Shown: piece by piece, positions 1-8,888 of the stretch
How the letters are laid out: each line of letters begins with the position of its first letter
Position numbering within the stretch: the stretch's first letter is position 1
Source of the DNA: Prolixibacteraceae bacterium
Lineage (GTDB): Bacteria > Bacteroidota > Bacteroidia > Bacteroidales > Prolixibacteraceae
Length of the DNA stretch: 64,000 nt
Direction of reading: 5' to 3'
NCBI GenBank assembly: GCA_019856515.1
Contig: CP082230.1
Span: forward strand, 3,286,001 to 3,350,000
Notes under the pieces: generated by a model
The model's database searches: none
Told to the model about the DNA's origin: nothing
The model's input: the letters and a program-made list of their open reading frames with translations, nothing else
Made by a program: the position numbers and the translations under genes

Positions 1-1
1 T

Positions 2-1336
2 ACTGAACAATTGAAGTCAAAAGGTTTGATTTCAGATAGAATGAAAACAGGTACTCCTGTGAGAATTGATGCAAGATCTGTTGATTTCTCAGTAATGGAA
101 GCACAGGGAGGAGATGATGATGTTCGTAAGTTTTCATATGATCCAGATATAAAAACAAACCTTCAGCAAAAACCTTGTTATATTACTTACACTAATCCAG
201 ATGTTCATGGTGAACTGGAGCAAGGTTTTGAGGACTCACCCATGTTTGATGGCACCATTGAAAGCACAGGACCTAGATATTGTCCCAGTATTGAATCAAA
301 GTTAATAACCTTTGCATCTAAAGATCAACATCAATTATTCTTAGAGCCAGAAGGTGAGACTACAATTGAGTATTACCTAAATGGATTTTCATCTTCTTTG
401 TCATGGGATATACAACTTGCTGGTCTTAAGAAAGTGAAAGGGTTAGAAGATGTTCGCATCTTACGACCTGGTTATGCTATTGAATATGATTATTTTGACC
501 CAACACAATTACATCATACTTTAGAAGTTAAGTCTCTTCCAAATCTCTATTTTGCCGGTCAAATTAATGGAACGACTGGTTATGAGGAAGCTGGAGCACA
601 AGGCTTAATGGCTGGAATTAATGCCTACTTAAAGATTAATAATAAAGATGAGTTTGTACTTGGTAGAAACGAAGCGTATATCGGGGTTCTTATCGACGAT
701 CTTGTTACCAAAGGTGTGGATGAACCTTATCGTATGTTTACAAGTAGAGCTGAATATCGTATTTTGTTAAGACAAGATGATGCAGATGTTAGACTCACAG
801 CGAAGAGTTATGAGTTAGGGCTTGCTACAGATCGTCAAGTTGCATTATTAGAAGAGAAAGTTGAGCTTCGAGATAAGGTCATTGATTTTTGTCAACAATA
901 TAGTATCAAGGCAAAATATATTAATGAATGGTTAGTTGACAATGGTACAACTGCACTTAAACAAGGATGTAAATTGATAAATTTGGTATTGCGTCCCCAA
1001 CTAACTATCTTTAAACTTATTAAAGCAATTCCTGCTTTCGAAAACCTATATCTTTCATTACCCGATAATCGTCGTGATGAAATATTTGAGGCAGCCGAAA
1101 TTTTGATGAAATACTCTGGTTATATAGAAAGAGAAAAAGCTATTGCAGATAAACTAAAAAGGTTAGAACATATCAATATTTTTAATAAATTTGATTACGA
1201 GTCTATACATACTCTATCTACAGAGGCTAGACAAAAGCTTACTAAGATAAAACCTAAGACAATTGGTCAAGCATCACGTATATCTGGGGTTTCTCCAAGT
1301 GATATAAATGTTTTACTAGTTTTATTAGGGCGCTAA
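2..1336 (+). CDS. mnmG: tRNA uridine-5-carboxymethylaminomethyl modification enzyme MnmG (5' truncated by window)
   Basis: C-terminal two thirds of MnmG/GidA, the FAD enzyme that with MnmE installs the cmnm5 group on wobble U34 of certain tRNAs. The frame is open to the window edge (T-E-Q before L-K-S-K-G), so the real start is upstream; about 444 of roughly 620 residues are present. Family signatures seen are [10 protein letters not shown] near the start, the [20 protein letters not shown] block of the FAD domain (residues about 185-205), [17 protein letters not shown], and the helical C-terminal region ending [20 protein letters not shown], which binds tRNA and MnmE. A terminator hairpin follows the stop and separates it from apt. 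Confidence 0.95.
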   Translation, partial: TEQLKSKGLISDRMKTGTPVRIDARSVDFSVMEAQGGDDDVRKFSYDPDIKTNLQQKPCYITYTNPDVHGELEQGFEDSPMFDGTIESTGPRYCPSIESKLITFASKDQHQLFLEPEGETTIEYYLNGFSSSLSWDIQLAGLKKVKGLEDVRILRPGYAIEYDYFDPTQLHHTLEVKSLPNLYFAGQINGTTGYEEAGAQGLMAGINAYLKINNKDEFVLGRNEAYIGVLIDDLVTKGVDEPYRMFTSRAEYRILLRQDDADVRLTAKSYELGLATDRQVALLEEKVELRDKVIDFCQQYSIKAKYINEWLVDNGTTALKQGCKLINLVLRPQLTIFKLIKAIPAFENLYLSLPDNRRDEIFEAAEILMKYSGYIEREKAIADKLKRLEHINIFNKFDYESIHTLSTEARQKLTKIKPKTIGQASRISGVSPSDINVLLVLLGR

Positions 1337-1363
1337 TAATAAATTAAGTGTTTCACAATATAG

Positions 1364-1399
1364 TGGGAAGTGAAGAATTTTTCTTCCCATTTTTTTTTT
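1364..1399 (+). terminator. rho-independent terminator after mnmG
   Basis: TGGGAAG (1364-1370) pairs with CTTCCCA (1383-1389) and is followed by ten T. It lies just upstream of the apt start codon, which argues against the longer GTG-initiated reading of apt, because that reading would translate through the hairpin. Confidence 0.8.
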
Positions 1400-1401
1400 A
1401 C

Positions 1402-1941
1402 ATGGATTCTAAACAAATAGGAATAGAAGAGGTAAAATCATCAATTCGTGATGTAATTGATTTTCCAAAAGAAGGAATTGTCTTTAAGGATATAACTACA
1501 GCAATTAAAGACCCTGCCGTTTTTAAATATTGTGTTGATCAACTATATAATTACTATAAAGACAAAGGAATTACGAAGGTGATTGGGATTGAATCTCGAG
1601 GATTTATTCTAGGAAGTGCTTTAGCATACAGATTGAACGCAGGTTTTGTACCGATTCGTAAACCGGGTAAATTACCAGCTGATACTATCCAACAATCATA
1701 TGATCTTGAATACGGAACTGATACTATTGAGATCCATGAGGATGCATTGTCTAATGATGATACGGTATTAATTCATGATGATCTGTTGGCAACAGGAGGT
1801 ACTGTTTGTGCTGCTACATCTTTGGTTGAAAAGATTGGTGTAACAAAGACGTACATTAATTTCATGGTGGAACTAGATTTCTTAAAAGGTCGTGAAAGAT
1901 TAGATGAAAAATACGAAGTGTATTCATTATTAAGGTTCTAA
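1402..1941 (+). CDS. apt: adenine phosphoribosyltransferase
   Basis: 179-aa type I phosphoribosyltransferase converting adenine and PRPP to AMP in cytosolic purine salvage. The PRPP-binding loop is VLIHDDLLATGGT (about residues 114-126). The family N-terminal block (IRDVIDFPKEGIVFKDIT) and the ESRGFILGSALA core are present. The ATG at 1402 is chosen because the frame upstream (to a GTG at 1348) runs through the mnmG terminator and gives an unlike-family Phe-rich extension. The stop lies 10 nt before the uvrC start, so the two are probably co-transcribed. Confidence 0.95.
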   Translation: MDSKQIGIEEVKSSIRDVIDFPKEGIVFKDITTAIKDPAVFKYCVDQLYNYYKDKGITKVIGIESRGFILGSALAYRLNAGFVPIRKPGKLPADTIQQSYDLEYGTDTIEIHEDALSNDDTVLIHDDLLATGGTVCAATSLVEKIGVTKTYINFMVELDFLKGRERLDEKYEVYSLLRF

Positions 1942-1951
1942 TTAACTGCTT

Positions 1952-3757
1952 ATGGTAGATCCTTCTTACAAGAATCAATTGAAAGACAAAATTAAGTTAC
2001 TTCCTAGTGAACCTGGAGTTTATCAATATTTCGATAAAGATGGTACGATTATCTATATAGGTAAAGCGAAGAACTTAAAGAAAAGAGTTTCAAGTTATTT
2101 TAATAAATCACATGATAACTTGAAAACAGAGATTCTTGTGAGAAAGATTTATTCTCTTCAACATATTGTTGTTGAGACAGAGGAAGATGCACTTCTATTG
2201 GAGAATAACCTAATAAAGAAGTATAAACCGAAGTACAATATTTTACTCAAAGATGATAAATCTTATCCTTGGATTTGTGTGAGTAATGAGAACTTTCCTC
2301 GAGTTTTTATTACTAGGAATGTTATTAAAGATGGTTCAATATACTATGGACCATATACTTCTACTTCTATGGTTAGAGCTTTAATTGACCTAATCCACCA
2401 AATATTTAAACTACGAAACTGTAAATTCAAACTAACCAAAGAGAATATTGAGTCTGGAAAGTTTGATATCTGTTTAGAGTATCATATAAAAAATTGTAAA
2501 GGTCCTTGTGAAGGATATTATTCAGAAGATGATTACAATCTAGATATACAACGCGTAAAGCATATATTAAGTGGTAATTTAGGTGAGGTATTAGAGTATT
2601 TAAGAGATACTATGATTAAATTATCCGAAGAACTGAGATTTGAGGAAGCAAATGATTTCAAGCAAAAGTTTGAACTTTTGAATAATTACAAAAGTAAGTC
2701 TACAATTGTAAGTGCTAAGATCAAAGATATTGATGTCTTTACCGTTGATATGGATGATAAATCAGGTTATGTAAACTTTATAAAGGTGAAAAATGGCGCT
2801 ATCATTCAGTCATATACCCTTGAATATAAAAAGAAGTTAGATGAAAGTCTAGAAGAGATTCTAGAAAAAGGAATTATTGATATCAGACAGCGATTTTTTA
2901 GTGTATCTCGTGAAATACTAATACCATTTGAAATAGGATTCTCATTAGAAGGTGTAAAATTTATTGTTCCTCAAATTGGAGATAAGAAGAAACTACTAGA
3001 TCTTTCAAATCGAAATGTAAAGTATTATAAGTTAGAACAAAAAAAGGTGAGGTCATTAAAAAATCCTGAGATAAAAAGTGACTTACTTCTCGAAAAGATA
3101 AAGAAAGATCTTCAACTTAATAAACTTCCTCGACATATAGAATGTTTTGATAATAGTAATATACAAGGGCATTATCCTGTTGCAGCATGCGTTGTTTTTA
3201 AAAATGGGAAACCGTCAAAGAAAGATTATCGACATTTTAATATTAAAACAGTGGAAGGACCAAATGATTTTGCTTCGATGGAAGAGATTATTTATCGGAG
3301 GTATCATCGGTTAATAAATGACAACTTACCATTACCAGATGTAATTGTAATTGATGGGGGAAAGGGACAGCTTAGTGCTGCAGTTAAGATTTTAAGAGAA
3401 CTAGAGATTATTAATAAAGTATGCGTTATAGGTTTGGCTAAAAGGTTAGAAGAGATTTTCTTCCCTGGAGATCCTATTCCGTTGTATCTTGATAAGAAGA
3501 GTGAAACTCTGAGAGTTATTCAGCACTTAAGAGATGAAGCCCATCGTTTTGGAATAACCTTTCATAGAAATCAAAGATCTAAAGGATTTATATCTTCGGA
3601 ACTGGATAGTATTTCAGGGGTTGGGCCAAAAACTAAAGAAGCACTTCTTACTCACTTTAGAAGTGTAGCTGCAATAAAAAGTGCTTCCCAAGATCAGCTG
3701 CAGCAATTGATTGGTAATAATAAAGGACAATTAGTATTTGATCATTTCAATAAGTAG
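1952..3757 (+). CDS. uvrC: UvrABC excinuclease subunit C
   Basis: 601-aa UvrC, the dual-incision nuclease of nucleotide excision repair. In order: GIY-YIG domain near the N-terminus (GVYQYF, IIYIGKAKNLKKRV, residues about 20-50) for the 3' cut; a UVR/UvrB-binding segment around residues 210-235 (EELRFEEANDFKQKFE); the RNase H-like endonuclease domain (IECFDNSNIQGHYPVAA and VIVIDGGKGQLSAA) for the 5' cut; and a C-terminal helix-hairpin-helix (SISGVGPKTKEALLTHF). Full length for the family. It follows apt after 10 nt and ends 3 nt from the convergent lipoate ligase gene. Confidence 0.97.
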   Translation: MVDPSYKNQLKDKIKLLPSEPGVYQYFDKDGTIIYIGKAKNLKKRVSSYFNKSHDNLKTEILVRKIYSLQHIVVETEEDALLLENNLIKKYKPKYNILLKDDKSYPWICVSNENFPRVFITRNVIKDGSIYYGPYTSTSMVRALIDLIHQIFKLRNCKFKLTKENIESGKFDICLEYHIKNCKGPCEGYYSEDDYNLDIQRVKHILSGNLGEVLEYLRDTMIKLSEELRFEEANDFKQKFELLNNYKSKSTIVSAKIKDIDVFTVDMDDKSGYVNFIKVKNGAIIQSYTLEYKKKLDESLEEILEKGIIDIRQRFFSVSREILIPFEIGFSLEGVKFIVPQIGDKKKLLDLSNRNVKYYKLEQKKVRSLKNPEIKSDLLLEKIKKDLQLNKLPRHIECFDNSNIQGHYPVAACVVFKNGKPSKKDYRHFNIKTVEGPNDFASMEEIIYRRYHRLINDNLPLPDVIVIDGGKGQLSAAVKILRELEIINKVCVIGLAKRLEEIFFPGDPIPLYLDKKSETLRVIQHLRDEAHRFGITFHRNQRSKGFISSELDSISGVGPKTKEALLTHFRSVAAIKSASQDQLQQLIGNNKGQLVFDHFNK

Positions 3758-3760
3758 TTT

Positions 3761-4699
3761 TCATAACAAGTAATTGTCTATCTCAATAGCTATCTCTTTA
3801 TGCCCTTTATTTTGTAAAAAGGAGACTAGCACATTCTTCTTAAAATGAACTTTGTCTTCTGTATTTATTATTATATAGTCATTCTTATAAGCTGAAGATA
3901 TATATCCTTTTTCCACGTGGAACCTATAAGATGCATCTTCTTGTGGTTTATTAATATGGAAAGTGAATTTTGGTCCATATGCAATATTCCAATCCCATTT
4001 AGTGTATTTGTCTTGGCATAGTTTTTTTACAATATTGTAATCTACAATATTCAATATATCTTCATAAGAATAGCCCTGTTTAGTAAAGAAGCTAATCATA
4101 TTATCTTTGAATATTTCAATATTTGAAGGAATATTAGATATTTCTCCTAAATTCATAATCCTACTTCTTTTCGATTTGACTCCATTGCTATCAAACATTG
4201 CTGTAGCTGATTTAAGAATCTTAGAGATCTCTTTAATATCACTATTAACTAAGAGTGTCCCATGTGCAATAGTCCTTTTTTTATAAATATGAAATGCAGA
4301 ACCCGTAACTTTTCGGTTATTTACCTGAATATCATTTCGTTCTGATAGTATAGGGGAGATGCCATATTGGTGAGTTAGGAAATCTTTTATTGGTTCGATA
4401 CATTTTTTGTATGATAGTGTTTCAATGCTTTCATGATTTGAAATAAAGCAGAAATTTAGATTCCCGTTATCATGAACAACCGTACCTCCACCAGATATCC
4501 TTCTAATAAGAGGAATATTGTTATCAATAATATATTTTGCGGATACTTCAGCAAATGCATTCTGATGCTTTCCAATAATTACAGAGGGAGTATTTATATA
4601 AATAAATAAGAATGATTCCTTTGAGTTTTTTAATAAAAACTCTTCTGTTGCAATGTTTGTCGATGGATCAGTAGTGTTGCTACTTATTATTTTTATCAT
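3761..4699 (-). CDS. lplA: lipoate-protein ligase A family protein
   Basis: 312-aa ligase that activates lipoate with ATP and attaches it to a lysine of 2-oxoacid dehydrogenase E2 or GcvH. The biotin/lipoyl ligase core is clear: RRISGGGTVVHDNGN (residues about 65-79) and the conserved lysine in NNRKVTGSA (about 128-136). A C-terminal accessory region of about 80 residues (from KWDWNIAYGPKFTFHI) matches bacterial LplA rather than short octanoyltransferases. It is convergent with uvrC (3 nt apart) and divergent from dtd (78 nt shared upstream region). Octanoyltransferase activity cannot be excluded from sequence alone. Confidence 0.88.
   Translation of the reverse strand: MIKIISSNTTDPSTNIATEEFLLKNSKESFLFIYINTPSVIIGKHQNAFAEVSAKYIIDNNIPLIRRISGGGTVVHDNGNLNFCFISNHESIETLSYKKCIEPIKDFLTHQYGISPILSERNDIQVNNRKVTGSAFHIYKKRTIAHGTLLVNSDIKEISKILKSATAMFDSNGVKSKRSRIMNLGEISNIPSNIEIFKDNMISFFTKQGYSYEDILNIVDYNIVKKLCQDKYTKWDWNIAYGPKFTFHINKPQEDASYRFHVEKGYISSAYKNDYIIINTEDKVHFKKNVLVSFLQNKGHKEIAIEIDNYLL
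3909..3924. promoter_or_regulatory. weak parS-like palindrome inside lplA
   Basis: TTTTCCACGTGGAACC matches 14 of 16 positions of the general parS pattern TGTTYCACGTGRAACA. It lies within coding sequence. The match is listed only because three better or equal matches occur elsewhere in the window; ParB binding is inference. Confidence 0.3.
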
Positions 4700-4777
4700 G
4701 CTTAGTGTATTACTTTAAGTACCTTTGATGAAAAGTATTTTAATATAACTGTTAAAACTCATTATTGTTTTTAAATT

Positions 4778-5227
4778 ATGAAAGTAGTTTTACAACGTGT
4801 ATTGGAGTCTTCAGTAAAAATTGATGAAAAGATACACTCACAAATAGGGAATGGTCTACTAATTCTATTAGGAATAGGAAAAGAAGATAATGCAGAAGAT
4901 ATCAATTGGCTAATAAAAAAGATAAGTCAAATGAGAATCTTCGAGGATGAGAATGGTCAAATGAATCGTTCTATATTAGATGTTAATGGGGAAGTTCTTA
5001 TTGTATCCCAGTTTACACTACTTGCCTTAACTAAAAAAGGTAATCGTCCTTCATTTATTGATGCTGCAAGACCTGAGGTTTCTATCCCTTTATACAATTC
5101 ATTTGTAGATGAGCTAAGTAAGACTGTTTCAACCGATGTTAAAACGGGTGTTTTTGGTGCCGATATGAAGGTTTCATTAATTAATGATGGGCCTGTAACT
5201 ATTGTTATTGATTCCAAAAATAGATAG
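4778..5227 (+). CDS. dtd: D-aminoacyl-tRNA deacylase
   Basis: 149-aa Dtd that hydrolyses D-aminoacyl-tRNA (and glycyl-tRNA-Ala), recycling mischarged tRNA in the cytosol. The two family signatures are both intact: SQFTLL (about residues 78-83) and GPVT (about 139-142), which form the cross-dimer active site. Normal family length. First gene of a three-gene run with a mazG-like gene and deoC (14-nt and 2-nt gaps). An antisense open frame inside it is a shadow. Confidence 0.96.
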   Translation: MKVVLQRVLESSVKIDEKIHSQIGNGLLILLGIGKEDNAEDINWLIKKISQMRIFEDENGQMNRSILDVNGEVLIVSQFTLLALTKKGNRPSFIDAARPEVSIPLYNSFVDELSKTVSTDVKTGVFGADMKVSLINDGPVTIVIDSKNR

Positions 5228-5241
5228 TATAATATTTTATT

Positions 5242-5586
5242 ATGAAAGAGGAAATAACAATTGGCAAGTTACAGTCTATGGTTGATGACTGGATTAAAAA
5301 ATATGGAGTGAGGTATTTCTCTGAGTTAACTAATACGGCTATTCTTATGGAAGAAGTTGGTGAACTCGCTCGCGTTATATCAAGGACCTATGGGGAGCAG
5401 TCGTTTAAAGGTGATGAAAATTCAAGTAAAGAGGCTTTATCAGATGAAATAGCTGATGTCTTATGGGTTTTGGTTTGCTTGGCTAATCAAACAGGTGTTA
5501 ATCTTGAAGATGCTCTATTACAAAACTTTAAGAAGAAGACAAAACGTGATTCGGAAAGACATATTAACAACAATAAATTAAAATAA
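5242..5586 (+). CDS. MazG-like nucleotide pyrophosphohydrolase
   Basis: 114-aa all-alpha NTP pyrophosphatase domain. The metal-binding helices are visible as MEEVGELARVISR (residues about 35-47) and DEIADVLWVLVCLAN (about 76-90), the E-x-x-E ... E-x-x-D arrangement of the MazG/dUTPase superfamily. Such small proteins hydrolyse non-canonical or excess NTPs to NMP and PPi; the exact substrate cannot be read from sequence. It sits between dtd and deoC, 2 nt ahead of deoC, so the run looks like a small house-cleaning and nucleoside-salvage operon. Confidence 0.85.
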   Translation: MKEEITIGKLQSMVDDWIKKYGVRYFSELTNTAILMEEVGELARVISRTYGEQSFKGDENSSKEALSDEIADVLWVLVCLANQTGVNLEDALLQNFKKKTKRDSERHINNNKLK

Positions 5587-5588
5587 TT

Positions 5589-6473
5589 ATGGGTGAAACT
5601 AATTTTTCACAATGGAAAGAGTTTGATAGGAAATTCTCAATAGTAGATGTTAGATCTGAGATAAAGAATATCTTAGAGACTAAAAGGAGTGAATGCGATA
5701 CTTTAGATTTCTACAAGTTAGCTTTATCATGTATTGATTTAACTACATTAAATTCTACTGACACTCAGGAGAAAGGTCTCCTTTTTACACAAAAAGTTAA
5801 TGAATTTAGTTCAGCTTTTCCTGAACTATCTAATGTAGCTGCAATTTGTGTTTACCCTAAATTAGTGAGGACTGTTCGAGAAACCCTTAATGTTGACAAT
5901 ATAAACTTGGCTGCTGTTTCTGGTTGTTTTCCTTCTTCAATGACTTTTATTGAAGTTAAGTGTAAAGAGACAGAGATGACTGTTGAAGCGGGAGCAAATG
6001 AGATAGACATTGTAATTCCAATAGGAGATATGATTTCAGGTGATTATGCATCTGTATTTGAAGAGGTTAAGGCACAGAAGAAATCGTGTGGTAATGCACA
6101 TTTAAAGGTTATATTAGAATCAGGTATATTAGAAGATCCAAATCTAATATGGAAGGCTAGCTTGCTATCAATGTATGCAGGTGCAGACTTTATCAAGACC
6201 TCTACTGGTAAGATGGATCCTGCTGCTACCATTGAGGCTTCTTATGTAATGTCTCAAGCTATTGCTTATTATTACCAAGAAACTGGAGTTAAGGTCGGAT
6301 TTAAGCCTGCTGGTGGTATTGCTGAGACACACGAAGCAATAGACTTTATTACAGTTGTAAGAGATATACTAGGTGATGAATGGATGAATTCAAGTTTGTT
6401 TAGGTTTGGTGCAAGTCGATTAGCTAACAACTTATTGTCTAGCATTAAAGGTGAGGAAATTAAGTTCTTCTAA
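5589..6473 (+). CDS. deoC: deoxyribose-phosphate aldolase
   Basis: 294-aa class I aldolase that splits 2-deoxyribose-5-phosphate into glyceraldehyde-3-phosphate and acetaldehyde. The Schiff-base lysine lies in FIKTSTGK (about residues 201-208), and the proton-relay acidic segment is NEIDIVIPIGDM (about 138-149). The phosphate-binding end (GFKPAGGI, FRFGAS) is intact. It is longer than E. coli DeoC, like other Bacteroidota versions. Translation probably couples to the upstream gene (2-nt gap), and a strong terminator follows 20 nt after the stop. Confidence 0.93.
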   Translation: MGETNFSQWKEFDRKFSIVDVRSEIKNILETKRSECDTLDFYKLALSCIDLTTLNSTDTQEKGLLFTQKVNEFSSAFPELSNVAAICVYPKLVRTVRETLNVDNINLAAVSGCFPSSMTFIEVKCKETEMTVEAGANEIDIVIPIGDMISGDYASVFEEVKAQKKSCGNAHLKVILESGILEDPNLIWKASLLSMYAGADFIKTSTGKMDPAATIEASYVMSQAIAYYYQETGVKVGFKPAGGIAETHEAIDFITVVRDILGDEWMNSSLFRFGASRLANNLLSSIKGEEIKFF

Positions 6474-6492
6474 TAAGATCGTTATAGTTAAA

Positions 6493-6537
6493 AACAGTAA
6501 TAATACCTGCTTTGTAGGCTTATTACTGTTTTTTTTT
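6493..6537 (+). terminator. rho-independent terminator after deoC
   Basis: AACAGTAATAA (6493-6503) pairs with TTATTACTGTT (6520-6530), followed by nine T. It closes the dtd-mazG-deoC run. Confidence 0.85.
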
Positions 6538-6724
6538 GCCTATTATCATCTGTGATTTAAATTAACTCGTTTTATTTTTTAATTTTGAATCATAATATTA
6601 CCTTAATTAAAATATAGATTAAGGGTTTTTACTCTAATTTCAGTATGAATTGTTTAAGCTTCTAATGATTCTACTGCTAGGTTTTTTACTGTATAACTAT
6701 TGTTATCAATTTAATTTTAAGAGA

Positions 6725-7621
6725 ATGAAAAAAACAAAGATACTAGTTCTAATCAATCCAATATCGGGAACCGGTAAACAAAAAGATATTGCTAAAGAAA
6801 TTGAGAAGAGACTAGACTTAGATTCATTCGATCTTGAGATTAAAGAAACTGAATATGCAGGTCATGCCGTTTCTCTCTCCAATGAAGCATCGAAAAATGG
6901 TATTGATATTGTGGTTGCTGTTGGTGGTGATGGTACTGTAAATGAGGTTGCCCAAGGAGTATTATACACAGAGACTTCTATGGCAATAATTCCATGTGGT
7001 TCAGGAAATGGTTTTGCTCGCCATATTGGGATATCATGTTCTCCATTAAAAGCAATAGATCAATTTAAAAATATGATATCATGTGAAGTGGATACGTTAA
7101 GAGTTAATGATTATCTATCTGTTAATGTATCGGGAATAGGTTATGATGCTTTTATTAGTCATGAGTTTGCAAAAATGAATAATAGAGGACTCTCTTCGTA
7201 TATTAAGGCTATTTTCTCTAGCTACTTTTCATATAAGGATAGATCTTATAAACTGAGGTTGGAGAATGAGAGTAAAGATGTAGAGGCATTTATGGTTTCT
7301 TTTGCGAACTCCTCTCAGTTTGGAAATAATGCTTACATTGCTCCGAAAGCGAGTATTCAAGATGGGTATTTCTCTGTTAGTGCTATCGCTAAACCTAAAT
7401 GGTATCAAATACCATATTTGACATTTGCATTTTTCACAAAACGATTGGATCGCTGTAATATCTACAAAGCATACGATTGTCAGTCGTGTGAAGTAGAGCA
7501 ATCAGATACGATACTTCATGTAGATGGAGAGCCTGTAAGTTCGGATAAAGTATTACAAGTTAAACTTCAACGGAAGTCACTTAAAGTGATGATTCCAAGT
7601 AAAATGATGAATAAGATATAA
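6725..7621 (+). CDS. diacylglycerol/sphingosine kinase-like lipid kinase (YegS/DagK family)
   Basis: 298-aa lipid kinase of the DAGK catalytic family. Signatures: the N-terminal ILVLINPISGTGK (residues 5-17), the nucleotide-binding GGDGTVNEVAQG (about 72-83) and CGSGNGFARHIG (about 98-109). It phosphorylates a membrane lipid, probably diacylglycerol or a related lipid, on the cytoplasmic face. The ATG at 6725 gives the usual family start; the open frame extends to a TTG at 6650 (or ATG at 6665) and would add a hydrophobic segment, which is less typical but possible. It is convergent with the polyprenyl synthase gene (11 nt). Confidence 0.88.
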   Translation: MKKTKILVLINPISGTGKQKDIAKEIEKRLDLDSFDLEIKETEYAGHAVSLSNEASKNGIDIVVAVGGDGTVNEVAQGVLYTETSMAIIPCGSGNGFARHIGISCSPLKAIDQFKNMISCEVDTLRVNDYLSVNVSGIGYDAFISHEFAKMNNRGLSSYIKAIFSSYFSYKDRSYKLRLENESKDVEAFMVSFANSSQFGNNAYIAPKASIQDGYFSVSAIAKPKWYQIPYLTFAFFTKRLDRCNIYKAYDCQSCEVEQSDTILHVDGEPVSSDKVLQVKLQRKSLKVMIPSKMMNKI

Positions 7622-7632
7622 TCTTAAGATAG

Positions 7633-8607
7633 TTATTTATTTCTTGTAGTAACGAACTCTATATAGTGCTCTAAAGCATCACGATACTCTGTTTTAGGAA
7701 ATTTCATAAGTCTTGCATGTGCACGTTCAGTAAATATATTCATCTGTTCGTTTGCATGTTGAAGACCACCATTTGTAATGACAAATTCAGTTAGTTCTGA
7801 GATATCTTTACTATTTTTCTTCTTCTTACGTAGCTTGCGAAGGATTGCTTTTTGTTCTTTTGTTGAGCTTTTCTCTAATGCATATATTAATGGGAGTGTC
7901 ACTTTCCTTTCTCTCAAATCATTTCCAGTTGGTTTCCCAATAATATTGCTATTTTGATAATCTAATACATCGTCTTTGATCTGAAAGGCTATGCCTAGGT
8001 CTTTTCCAAACTGTTTTAGTTCGTTAATAGTATCGTCATCATCTGTAGTAGATGCTGCACCAATTGCTGCACTACAAGCAAGTAGAGACGCTGTCTTTTT
8101 TTCAATGATATCGAAATATACTTCTCTTGTTATATCTAACTTTCTTGCTTTGTCTATTTGTATGATTTCACCTTCACTCATCGCAGATACTGTTTCAGAT
8201 ATTAGTTCTAGAAACTTGTATTCCTTGTGTTCTATACACCAAGTCAACCCTTTCCCTAGAATGAAATCTCCAACTAATACTGAAATTTTATTTCTCCATA
8301 AAGCATTTATTGAGAAGGCTCCTCTGCGTTGAAATGAGTCATCAACAACATCATCATGAACTAGTGTTGCTGAATGAATGAGTTCAATGGTAAGTGCACC
8401 ATGATAAGATTTTTCTGAAATATTACCACATAACCCCGCTGATAGAAAAATCATTATTGGGCGCATTTGTTTCCCTTTTCTTCGTATGATATAGTGTAGG
8501 ATCTTATCTAGCATCGGAATGTTAGAGACTACAGCTTCACGAAAGAATGGTTCGAAATTATCAAGATGATCTTTTATGGGGAAAGTTATTTGATTGAATG
8601 TTGTCAT
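7633..8607 (-). CDS. polyprenyl diphosphate synthase (octaprenyl/heptaprenyl type)
   Basis: 324-aa trans-prenyltransferase that extends FPP with IPP to make the long side chain of menaquinone. Both aspartate-rich motifs are intact: HDDVVDD (first, followed by SFQRRG) and IKDDVLDYQ (second). The chain-length determining region is open as in long-chain synthases, but the exact chain length cannot be called. The ATG at 8607 is preferred over the TTG at 8622. It is divergent from polA, with 281 nt between the starts. Confidence 0.92.
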   Translation of the reverse strand: MTTFNQITFPIKDHLDNFEPFFREAVVSNIPMLDKILHYIIRRKGKQMRPIMIFLSAGLCGNISEKSYHGALTIELIHSATLVHDDVVDDSFQRRGAFSINALWRNKISVLVGDFILGKGLTWCIEHKEYKFLELISETVSAMSEGEIIQIDKARKLDITREVYFDIIEKKTASLLACSAAIGAASTTDDDDTINELKQFGKDLGIAFQIKDDVLDYQNSNIIGKPTGNDLRERKVTLPLIYALEKSSTKEQKAILRKLRKKKKNSKDISELTEFVITNGGLQHANEQMNIFTERAHARLMKFPKTEYRDALEHYIEFVTTRNK

Positions 8608-8814
8608 ACGCCCTTTCTGCAATAAATATTACTCTATGAATACATTTCAAATGTAATAATATAATTCTATAGTCTTATTTGTGATCAATTACTTTTCACA
8701 TATATTTTTCTTTAAATAAATATGTATGTAATATTACTTGTTGTTTATTCAATTTATTAATGATTGTACTAGTGAAAAAGATATAAATGCTCATATTGTG
8801 AACCAATGAATTTA

Positions 8815-8822
8815 TATCTTTG
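8815..8822 (+). promoter_or_regulatory. candidate -7 element for polA
   Basis: TATCTTTG fits the Bacteroidota -7 consensus TAnnTTTG. The expected -33 TTTG is not well placed; only an ATTG lies 16 nt upstream. Transcription starting here would exclude the long polA reading from 8820 and supports the ATG at 8889. Confidence 0.5.
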
Positions 8823-8888
8823 TTCGTTATATTGAGTTTTTTATTAATAATATTACTGGGGATAATCTCAGTTTTAACCCAATACTTC

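Noticed and set aside
1348..1401. GTG-initiated N-terminal extension of Apt
   Set aside because: It would be translated through the mnmG terminator and gives a Phe-rich, non-family N-terminus.
8820..8888. Hydrophobic N-terminal extension of DNA polymerase I
   Set aside because: Starts within the likely promoter; Pol I proteins begin at the nuclease domain, matching the ATG at 8889.
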